From Cyanophora paradoxa (taxonomy: Eukaryota; Glaucocystophyceae; Cyanophorales; Cyanophoraceae): a stretch of DNA of 64,000 bases. Each line of letters begins with the position of its first letter. Position 1 is the first letter of the stretch. The position numbers were made by a program, and so were the translations under genes. Under the pieces are notes generated by a model. That model made no database searches, was not told the DNA's origin, and saw only the letters and a program-made list of their open reading frames with translations. The stretch lies in the NCBI GenBank assembly GCA_004431415.1, contig QPMI01000473.1, forward strand, positions 103,993 to 167,992. Reading direction: 5' to 3'. Of this stretch, positions 55,734 through 64,000 are shown piece by piece.

Positions 55734-58700
55734 TCAAAGGCATTTGAAGCGGAGTCCGCGAAAAGGAGACCTCGTCCGATCCGATGATCCAAACGAAGGG
55801 ACTTTCCCGAGCCTCGAGGCGACCCGGCGGGCCGGGGCGGGGCCCTCAGAAGAACGGGGCGGGGGAGGTGGCGCCGTCGGCGGCGGCGGCGGCGGCGGCG
55901 GCCCGGGCCGGGGCCGGGGCGGGGCGAGGGAGGCGCGGCGGGCCTCCATGCGCTCCAGGAGCGCCTCGATGTGGTTCACGGGCGCGTCCTTCAGGGCCGA
56001 GGCCACGGGCGCCTTCCCACGCCGCCCGCCTGCGCCCCCGCCAGCGACCGCCGCCGCCCGCCCGACAGCGACGCCGGCGGGGGCGCCGTCGGCGGCGGCT
56101 GCGGGGAGACCGAATGCGGCCCCGACGGCGGATGCGGGGAGAGGGGCCGCGGCGACGTCGGCGGATGCGGCGAAGCGGCCTGGGCGGGGGCGCCGAGGCC
56201 GAGGGGGCCGGCGCGGGAGAAGGAGGCGGAGCGGGGGGTGAGGCCGGGCACGGGGGCGAGGGCGTGCGGGCGCGCGGTGGCCACGAGGCTGGCGGGGGAC
56301 GAGGAGGAGGCGATCGCGAGGGAGTGGCGCCGGGAGGAGGCGCCGGCGGCGGCGGCGGAGGCGCCGCGCAGGAGGGGGACGAGCCCGGGGCGCTCGGTGT
56401 GGGCGGCCGGGTCGTGCGGATTCGGCAGCGCCGGGAGCGCCAGCGCCAGGCTTTGCGCGCGGGAGCGGCCGCCCGGGGGCAGCACGGGCCCGAGCACGGG
56501 GTCCGCCGCCGTCCCGGGGCGGGACGAGGAGGAGGGCAGGGGCGCGGGGCCCGAGGAGGGCGCCTCCATCAGCTGCGGGCGGCTCAGCCAAGCGAGGCAG
56601 CCAAGCCGAGCGAAGCCGAGCGAAGCTGAGGGGGGCTGAGCGCACGCGGTCGTAGAGGCCCCGCTGGATGGCGAGGTGCCGCTCGATCTTCTGCGCCCGC
56701 GATGTCCCCTGCTGCTCCGGCGGCCCTGCCCGCGAGGCGCCGCCCGTCAGCGCCCGGCCCGCCCCCGGCCCCAACATAAACTGCCCGGGGCGCGCATTTC
56801 CTCTGGTAAGCGGAGATCACGAAGCTGGCGCCGGCGGGGCCGCGGGCCGCCCCGGCCCCCTCCACCGCCATGTAGTACCAGCCTGCCGCGCCGGTCAGCC
56901 CCGGCCCCGGCCACGCCCGCCTGGAGCCGGGCCGGGCGGGGCGCGCCGGTTCGGAACTTGGGGTCGGGCGGGTCGATCGTGATGCCGTGCGCGCTCCCCG
57001 CGTCCTCGACCACCCACTCGCACTCCCCTGCCCGCCCCGCGCCCCCGCGGTCAGCCCGGCAGGCCGCCGCCGAGGAGTCCCGAGCGCTGAGCTAAGCAAA
57101 GCGCACCGGGGGAGGGGTACTTGTGCCGCGTGGAGACGAAGAGCCGCAGGCGCATGTCGAGCTCCGTGATGTCCTCCGCCCGCTGGTCTGCGGAGGCGCC
57201 CCTCAGCCAAGTCTTGAAGCCGCCGCCCAACGCAGTCTCAAGGGGGATCACGCACCGACGCGGATGCAGACGGAGAGGCGGGCGTCGTTGGCGAGGTACG
57301 CGAAGTAGGCGGGGAAGCCCCCGAGGCACCGGCCCTGGCTCGCCCTGCCCCCGCCCTACCGGTCAGCCCGGGCCGGCGAATGGAAGGGGGCGGGGGTACA
57401 GGCCGCGCACTTGAAGGGGTGGAGGTGGACCTGCGTCGCGAAGTGGATCGTGAGGCGGAACTCGCACCGCGTCTGCCCGTGCACCGCTGCGCGGGGGGTA
57501 CGTCAGACGTCGGCCGGGGGGGGGTGGGGGGAGGGGAGGGGGGTACAGATGAAGAGGGGCGCGTCGCGGATGCGGGGGTCCCCCTCCACGATCGTGATCT
57601 CGTCGTCGCCCTGCGGTCGGGCTCACAGGGGTACAGCGAACGCGCGCGCGCGCGGGGGGGGGGGGGGGGGGTTGGCAGTACCACGGCGGCAGACGCAAAG
57701 TCGTAGTGCGTCTGGCGGGGGCGGGGGAGGGATCAGCCGCAGGGGGGGAGCCCGGGGGGGGGGGGTACGGGCGCACGAGATTGGGCATCTCGTGCTGGTA
57801 GCTGGCGTAGAGGTCGGGGTTCCCCGAGAGGGCCACGAGGCGGATCACGATGCGGCTCATCGCCCTGCTGGGAGCCTCGAAGCTGCGCAGGGGGAGCGGT
57901 TAGCGCCGCGCGGGCTGCGCCGCACGCAGGCAGGCGGGGCGGGGCCTCGCGCCGGTAGAACTTGAGCTCGGACTCCTCGAGGTGGCCCACGACCGGCTCG
58001 CCCGACTCCAGCGCCGCGTGCCCCTCGAACTGCGCCCCGCCCCGCTTAGCGTCGAGGCGCGCAGGCTCGGGAGGGGGAGGAGGACGACGGCAGCACCTTC
58101 CAGACCTTGGACTGGCCTGCGGGCGGGCGTGGCGCGGGGGCCGGCCGTCAGGCGCGCAGGGGGCGGCGGGGCCGGTGGGCCGGGGCGGGGCGCACGCATT
58201 CGGTCGCGGATGGCCGAGAAGTCGCGCACCTGCGCGCGAAGCGCAGGGCTGGCTCAGGCGGGGCGGGCGGGCGGGCGGGCGGGCGGGGTAGGCGCGCACG
58301 AAGGCCTTCTCGCGCTCCTCAGTGGAGGCCGCGCTCACGCGGTCGATGGAGCGGCCGGGGCCGGGGACCGCGGCGAGGAGGCGGGCGGCGAAGCGGCGGG
58401 CGGGCTCCGGTCGCCCGGGGCCGGCGCCGGCTCCTCGGCGGGGGCCGCCTCGGCCGCCACGCCGACGTCGATCTCGGGCACGGTGGTGCGGCGGCCGCGC
58501 GGTTCGAAGCGGGCGGAGTAGGCGAACGAGTCGGCGATGGAGCCCGACATGCGGCGGGACACGGAGCCGAGCCGTGGGGGGAGGGGCCCCGCCGGCCCCG
58601 CCAGCGACCCCCGCCGCGCCGCGCTGAAGCTCGCGTGCGCCGAGTCGCCCCCGGGCGCCGCCGGTTCCCCTGCAGCTGTGGCATGGGCCGGCGCCCTCGA

Positions 58701-58938
58701 CAGGCTAAACTGCCGGTCGAGGGGCGCTCGCTGAGGCGGAGTGGCAGCGGATGTCTGCGAAGCGGCCCAAGCACGTGAGCTTGCGCGCGCGGTGCGGTTC
58801 ACAGGCCCCGGAGGAAGCGCCCACCGAGGGCCGGGCGACGAGGTACTCCAAGTCGGTGAGCTTGCGGTCCACTCCGTCCAGGGCGGCTCCCGTGAGCTCG
58901 CCCCCGCCCGAGGTCTCGAGCAGAGGCTGCGGAGCCAT
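55734..58938 (-). CDS. PPC-like two-domain protein, paralogue 1
   Basis: The start is the ATG at 58938 (MAPQPLLETSGGGELTG); the stop is TGA 55734-55736. A coiled N-terminal exon (DRKLTDLEYLVARPS) is followed by a Ser/Arg linker with the signature DSFAYSARFEPRGRR, then EREKAFVRAYPA. Two repeats resemble the prepeptidase C-terminal (PPC) beta-sandwich. Domain 1 (58030-57400): FEGHAALESGEPVVGHLEES, SGNPDLYASYQHEMP, QTHYDFASAA, GDDEITIVEGDP, DAPLFICT and VHGQTRCEFRLTI. Domain 2 (57330-56790): GGFPAYFAYLANDARL, LRLFVSTRHKYPSP, CEWVVEDAG and WYYMAVEG. A long Pro/Ser-rich tail contains RRHSLA, RRRSLAG and RRASLAP motifs. PPC domains are normally secreted modules, but I see no signal peptide. Function unknown. 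The neighbour at 59.5-62.5 kb has the same layout, so the pair arose by tandem duplication. Confidence 0.6.
57656..57671. repeat. Poly-G run in an intron
   Basis: About 16 consecutive G lie on the plus strand, preceded by an alternating CG stretch (GCGCGCGCGC). The run is within an intron of PPC-like gene 1; further G runs follow near 57756. Confidence 0.8.
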
Positions 58939-59501
58939 CGATATCCACCGCGCCTCCGGCCTCGCGCGGCGTGTATCTGACGCCCGCGCTACCGATAATT
59001 GTGTTGTGAGCTGCCGCCCTACTGCTTGCGACTCGATTCGCGAGCCGCCGCCGTTGCAGCGTGCGCAAGCGAGGCGACGCCACGGGCGATACAAGGTGCC
59101 TGAGGAGAGGTGCCCGAGGCTTCTGATCGCTTGGGGAGGGCGCGGGAGGCCTAGGCTCGCTCACAAGAGCGCGCGCTTCTCATCACGCTCGCAAGTTGCT
59201 GCTGTGCACTGTGCAGCACAGTGCAGGCTCAGCCAGGCTGCCGGCACGTGACGTCACTGACGCAATTGAGGAATCATCATTGTGAACACAGATTGGTCCA
59301 ACCTTGCGAGTTCTTTAACAGGTGACTGACTGCGTGATCTGCTCTAACAGCCTCTACGCTTCATCAGTCTGCCTTGCTAGCTACCGCCTCCTATCGATAT
59401 CGGTATTGTTAGTTAGATTTCTATCATAGTATGTGCAGAGCCGAGTGAAGGATGCCAGCCTCAAGCTGAAGGCGAGGTAAATAGACTAAATACTGGAGGG
59501 T
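58939..59501. other. Spacer between the PPC-like paralogues
   Basis: About 560 bp with no gene seen. It includes the upstream region of paralogue 1 and the 3' region of paralogue 2. It has a short palindromic string (GCTGTGCACTGTGCAGCACAG near 59200). Confidence 0.4.
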
Positions 59502-62475
59502 TCACTCCCGGAGGAAGCTGGGAGGGCGGGGCGGGCCTGGCGGGGCGGGCGCCGGCGTCGGCCGCGCCGGCTCGGGGTCCTCTCGGAGCGAGGCGAGGCG
59601 CGGGGCGGGCCCGGCCTCCCCGGGCGCCCCCTCCGGCAGCGGGCGCCGCCGCCCGAAGCTCGCCGCCCGCGGCCCCAGCTCGTGCCCGGCGGGGCCGGGC
59701 CCCCGGGGGTGTGGGGCGGGAGCCTCCGCCGGCGAGCTCCGCCGGCCGAAGCTGGGGGGTGGGGCACCAGCGACTGCTCCCGCTCATCGCCCGCGCCCCC
59801 GCGGGGCCCCAGGCTGCCCGAGGAGGCCGGCGCCGGCTGCCGGGGCGGGAGGTCCCCTCGGACGCCGAGAGGCGCCGGGCCCCGAAGCTCGCGCCCCGGG
59901 GCAGGCCCCGCTGCCGCTGCGTCGGCCCCTCCTCCGCCTCCGATGCCGGCGGCGCGCCGACCGCGACCGCCTCGAGGCTGGCGCTCACGGAGCCCTTCCT
60001 AAACGAGCCGCCGCGGCGCAGGAGCAGGGCCGAGGCGGAGCTGGAGGGGGCGGCCTCGCTGCCGCCGCCGGCCTCCGTGGGCGGTCCCCGGCGGAACGAG
60101 GCGGAGGTCCGCAGCGAGGAGAGGCCCCTCGGCCCCGCGGCGGGGGCCTCCGAGGGGCCGGCAGGGGCGCGAAGGGGTCGCCCCCGGGCCCGGCGGGGCC
60201 GGCGCGGCGCTCGCCGCGATGTGGTTCCTTGGCCGCGGCTCTGCGCGGCGCGGGGCTTGGGCGGGGCGGGGGCGCGCGGGGCGGGGGAACGGGGGGAACG
60301 GGGGCGCACCGGCCTCGGAGGCGGAGCTGTCGCCCGAGGCGGAGAGGCCCGCCAGCTGTGGGGAGGAGAGGTGAAGTGAGGGGTGGGGGCGCGGGAACCC
60401 CGGGAGCGCGGGCGCGGGCGCGCGGACCCGGTCGAAGAGGCCGCGCTTGACGAGCGTGTCGCGCTCGCGCCGCATCGCCCGCTCCGCCCGCGCGTCGTAG
60501 GGGACTGCCGGGCGGGCGGGGGTTACGACTCGATTCGAGAGGGCGGAAGAAGAGCGGGGGGCGCGCGCGCGTACACTTGCGCTGGCACCCGGTCACGAAG
60601 AAGGGGGCGGCGTCGGGCCACGCCGCGTCGCACTCGACCGCCGCGTAGAAGACGCCTGCCGCGAAATGGGGACGGGAGAGGTCAGGAGGGAGGGCCGGAG
60701 CGGGTTCAGCGCGAAGCCGGTCACCGGGCCGGAACTGGGGGTCCCCCGGGTCGATGTGGGCGCCCCCCGCGCGCCCCGCGTCCTCGACCGCCCACTCGTG
60801 CTCCCCTGCCGGGCGGCGCCGGGCTCGGGGCACAGCGGAGGGCAGACGGCGCGGGGCGGGGCGGGGCGGACGGGCGGAGGGGTATCGGTGGCGCGTGGAG
60901 ACGAAGACGCGGAGGCGGTGCGAGTCGTGCGCCTCCTCGCGCTGGCCTGCACCGAGGGGCTCGGCGCGCGCGCGGGGCCGGGTGGAAGGCTCGGCCGGGC
61001 GGGCGCACCGACGCGGACGACGGCGGTCTGGAGGGGGTCGGTCGCCTGGAGCCGGAAGTAGGCCGGGCAGCCCCGCGAGGCGGACGCCGGCACCTCCCTG
61101 CGCCCAGCGCGTGGGCGGGCGGGCGGGCGGGGAAGAAGGGAAGGGGTACGGGCTCACTTGAAGGGGACGAGCTCGAAGACTGGGGAGCACGCCGCCGTCA
61201 GCCGGTACTCGCACTCCGTCTGCCCGTGAACCGCTGCGGCGAAACCGCGCGCGTGATGCCCCGTTGCAGGGGCAGTCGGGGAGGTGAGGGGAGGGGAGGG
61301 GGTACAGATGAAGAGGGGCGCGTCGCGGAGGCGGGAGTCCCCCTCCTCCAGAATGATCTCGTCGTCCCCCTGCGGTGGGCCGTGAGGGGTACAGCTTTCG
61401 CAGGGCGGGGTACAGGGCAAGGCACCTCGGCTGCCGACTTGAACTCGTGCTGCGTCTGGGAGGGGTTACCGGGGGTCAGGACGGGGAAGACGAGAGCCCC
61501 AGAGGGGTACGGGCGGACGAGGTTGGGCATGTCGTGCTGGTAGCTGGCGTAGAGGTCGGGGTTGCCCTGCGGGGGCTTCAGCTTCGGGGGGGCGCAGGCG
61601 GCCCCGCCCGCCCCGCCCCGCCGCTCGGCGCGCCTTAATCGCCGTGAGCCGCAGGACGATACGCCCGGTGCCTCTCGCTGCGTCGAAGCTGCCGTGGAGC
61701 CGGGCCGGGCCCCGTAAGGGCGGGAAGGCGGGGGAGGGGGCGCGCGGGGGGTACGGGCGCAGTTGCCCACCGGTAGAACTTGAACTGGGAGCGGGCGCAG
61801 CGGTCGAAGACCTGCTCGCCCGGCTGCAGCGCCGCGTGGCCCGAGAACTGCGCGGGGTACGCGTCGGCGCGGAAAGTGCGGGGTACGGCTCCGAGAGAGC
61901 CCGGCGCGCCTTCCACTGGTTCGACTCGCGGAGCTTCGCGCGGATTTGGGCGTACTCCGCGAGCTGGCCGGATGGGGTCAATAGTTAAGAGGAAGGAACG
62001 CCGAGGCGGGAAGGGCACGCACGAAAGCCTTCTCCTTGTCCTCGGGGGTACCGGTCTTGGCGGCCGACAGGTCGGAGGGGTCTACGGAGGAGCGGCGGCG
62101 GCCGGCGGGGGGCAGACGGGGCGTCTCGGAGTGGGGCGGCTCGGGAGGGGGCGGGGGCGGGTCCGGGGGCGCGCTCGCCTGCTCGCCGGCGAGGGCCGGG
62201 AGGGAGGCGGAGGGGCGGCGCTCGCGGGGCTCGAAGCGCGGCGTGTAGGCGAAGGAGTCGGAGAGCGGGAGGCGGGCGCGGGGCGAGAGGGGCTCGGCCC
62301 GCGAGCCGCGGCGCGACGCGGTGGCGGAGGGCGGGAGGGACGGGAGGGCGGGCGCGGGGACGGGCTCCCGCTCCACCAGGTGCGCGAGCTCGCTGAGCTT
62401 CGAGTCGACGCGCGCGAGGGAGGGCCGGTCGTCGCGCAGCCGCGCCGTGAGCGGCCCGGCAGGCATCGGGGACAT
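59502..62475 (-). CDS. PPC-like two-domain protein, paralogue 2
   Basis: The start is the ATG at 62475 (MSPMPAGPLTARLRDD); the stop is TGA 59502-59504. The layout equals paralogue 1: coiled start (VDSKLSELAHLVEREP), linker with DSFAYTPRFEPRERR, EKAFVRA, LAEYAQIRAKLRESNQWK. Then two PPC-like domains follow. Domain 1 (61850-61145): FSGHAALQPGEQVF, SQFKFYR, GRIVLRLTAIK, NPDLYASYQHDMPN, DDEIILEEGDSRLRD, APLFICT and VHGQTECEYRLT. Domain 2 (61090-60590): PAYFRLQATDPLQTAVVRVG, LRVFVSTRHRYPS, HEWAVEDAG, GVFYAAVE and CQRKC. The tail carries repeated SF-x-RR/RK motifs (RRGSFRKGS, ASFGARRLS, SFGRRSSP, SFGRRR, SFLRE). Intron 61848-61909 begins GCGCGC. No signal peptide or membrane segment is visible, so an intracellular role is inferred; function unknown. 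Confidence 0.6.
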
Positions 62476-63254
62476 CCCTCCGCAACCTTTGCGAAGATTT
62501 CAGGGGCGCGCGGCCTCGCCGACGACTGAAGCTCAAGTCTGAGCCTCAGCAATGAGCCGGACAAACCGCTCTGCGCGCCGCTGTACGACGCACGGCTCGC
62601 TGACGTGCCACGCACGCGCAGCGTTGGAGGCTTGCTGGAGCCGCGTCACGATCTCAGGCTCACAAAAACCAGAGGGATCTGCTGCTAAATCTGCCGCTCG
62701 AACTCAGGCCTAGGATTCGCCCGGCTGCCGAGTGCGCATCCTAGCTAGGCGTGGGGCTCAGCAGCCTGCTAGGTTGTTGGCTGAACATCGCAGCTTTGCG
62801 GGTGGCGCCGGCTCGAGCGTCTCGATGCTAGCTTGGCAAAGCTTGCAGCGGGTGGGGGGGGGAGGGGAGAGGGGGTACGTTCATCCGCTTGCCGTGGCGC
62901 GGCCCATGGACTTGCACCGCGGCGTACGTGCACGGCCGGCGCCGGCGCCGCGGTCGATGACCCGATCGCATGCGCTTGCGCCTACTAGGCTAGACCTTGA
63001 ACGTCGACGTCAACCTTAAGCTTTAGCTGAGCTTCATGCGATCGCCGAGACGACGTCGCGACCCTGCAGCTGCCGCAGTGCAGCTAGCGCCGGCCATCAT
63101 GGCATATGGGCGCATCCGGCGGAGCGAGGGGGACCCAGGAATTGCAAGATCTAGATCTAGACCCGCGCCTCCCGCCGCACTGCGGCATGCGTACGCGTCA
63201 GCAGCGTCACTGGTGGGGGCCGAGGCCGGCCACATGCGTATGCGTTGAGGCGCG
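62476..63254. other. Intergenic region
   Basis: No gene is recognised between the start of PPC-like paralogue 2 and the stop of the M13 peptidase gene (both minus strand). It contains a G run with flanking A (62853-62872) and palindromic AGATCTAGATCT near 63147. Confidence 0.4.
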
Positions 63255-64000
63255 CTACCAGACCTCGCAGCGCTCCTCTGGGGGCGGGTTGAGCGGGGCG
63301 CCGGCGGGGCAGCTGAAGGCGCGGGCGAACTCGGGGAAGGAGGAGAGGGGCCCGTGGACGCGGAACTGGGCGGGGGCGTGCGGGTCCGAGCGGAGCGCGA
63401 CCGCCTGGTACCCGGGGCTCGCCTTCTCGCACCAGCCCTGCGCGAAGGCGACGAAGAAGAGCTGGTCCGGCGTGAGCAGCGCGGTCGGCGACGCGTCCGC
63501 CCGCTCCCCGCCCCGCGCCGCCTTCCACGACTGGTACGCGAACCACGCCAGCCGCACCCCGCCCATGTCCGCGATGTTCTCCCCTGCCGGCGCCGGCCCG
63601 CGTCAGCCCGGCGGGGCGGGGCGGGGCGGGGCGGGGCGCGCCCAAGGTCAGCTTGGGGTTGACGGGGCCCTCCGGGAGGGCGTAGGCGCCGTACTTGCGC
63701 TGGACGCACTGCGCGCGCGCCTCGAACTCGCGCTCCGACGCCGCGCTCCACCACTCGGCCACGCGGCCGGCCGCGTCGAACTTGCGCCCGTTGTGGTCGA
63801 AGCCGTGCGTCAGCTCGTGGCCCATCGTCGCCCCGATGCCCCCGAAGTTCATCGCGGCGGGGTAGCTGCTCGAATAGGAGGGCTCCTGGATGATCCCCGC
63901 GGGGAAGACCATCTCGTTCATCGACGGGTTGTAGTAGGCGTTGACCGTCGGCGCCGTCATCTGCCAGCGGACGCGGTCCACGGGTCCGCCCAGGCGGCCC
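63255..64000 (-). CDS. M13-family (neprilysin-like) zinc metallopeptidase, C-terminal part
   Basis: The gene runs off the right edge of the window; only the last 225 or so codons are present (stop TAG 63255-63257). The sequence shows VNAYYNPSMNEMVFPAGI, then the zinc-binding GHELTHGFD (two His ligands and the catalytic Glu). After an intron comes GENIADMGG, whose Glu is the third zinc ligand. The end, PLNPPPEERCEVW, has the CxVW terminus typical of neprilysin/ECE enzymes. M13 peptidases are usually type II membrane ectoenzymes that cleave small peptides; the membrane anchor would be outside the window. The single intron (63584-63641, 58 nt) starts with GC (GCGCGC) and has a CTGAC motif 17 nt before its AG. 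All catalytic residues seen are intact. Confidence 0.93.

Noticed and set aside
1-64000. CRISPR arrays, tRNA or rRNA genes, bacterial operons
   Set aside because: No evenly spaced direct repeats with unique spacers, no cloverleaf-like sequence and no rRNA-like block was recognised, and all good genes are spliced.

Overview
The window is nuclear DNA of a GC-rich unicellular eukaryote, most likely a microalga or other protist. Every convincing gene is split by short GC-rich introns, usually about 55-85 nt. Donors read GTGCGC or, unusually often, GCGCGC/GCCCGC. Many introns carry a CTGAC branch-site-like motif 10-20 nt before the acceptor AG. There is no prokaryotic gene organisation. Common GC-AG introns have been reported for haptophytes such as Emiliania and for dinoflagellates, but the sequence alone does not fix the lineage. 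Intron positions were derived by hand from reading frame and protein-family conservation and have no transcript support.

Layout. 1-4.1 kb: decayed gag-like reading frame with a CCHC knuckle, followed by a repeat-filled non-coding stretch (remnant of an LTR-type retroelement without visible pol). 5.5-13.4 kb (+): a large multi-pass membrane protein resembling the protist TmcB/TmcC family. 13.4-15.4 kb: intergenic, with a 33-bp hairpin and tandem repeats. 15.4-22.7 kb (-): three HMG boxes followed by a bromodomain/BRWD-like region and acidic tail; the two halves are probably one gene. 23.2-29.8 kb (+): hybrid histidine kinase A with several GAF-like modules, HisKA, HATPase and two receivers. 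31.5-34.2 kb (+): SET-domain methyltransferase of the Rubisco-LSMT/SETD3 type. 34.0-35.5 kb (-): unrecognised small gene converging on it. 35.6-48.3 kb: AT-richer island of mobile DNA. It holds foldback elements and a full-length but frameshifted LINE (APE endonuclease, RT, zinc fingers) with target-site duplication, poly(A) and a 3' stem-loop, inserted inside a foldback element. The island also holds a SAM-dependent methyltransferase gene and a relic of the kinase gene. 48.3-54.9 kb (-): histidine kinase B, an inverted near-copy of A. 55.7-62.5 kb (-): two tandem paralogues, each with two predicted PPC-like beta-sandwich domains and Ser/Arg-rich tails. 63.3-64.0 kb (-): 3' end of an M13 (neprilysin-like) metallopeptidase gene.

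No metabolic pathway is shared. Recurring themes are environmental sensing and signalling (two hybrid kinases, a Tmc-like membrane protein, possible kinase-target tails on the PPC-like pair) and chromatin or protein methylation. The most unusual items are the HMG/bromodomain gene, the PPC-like tandem pair, the patchwork similarity between the inverted kinase genes, and the GC-AG/CTGAC intron style.
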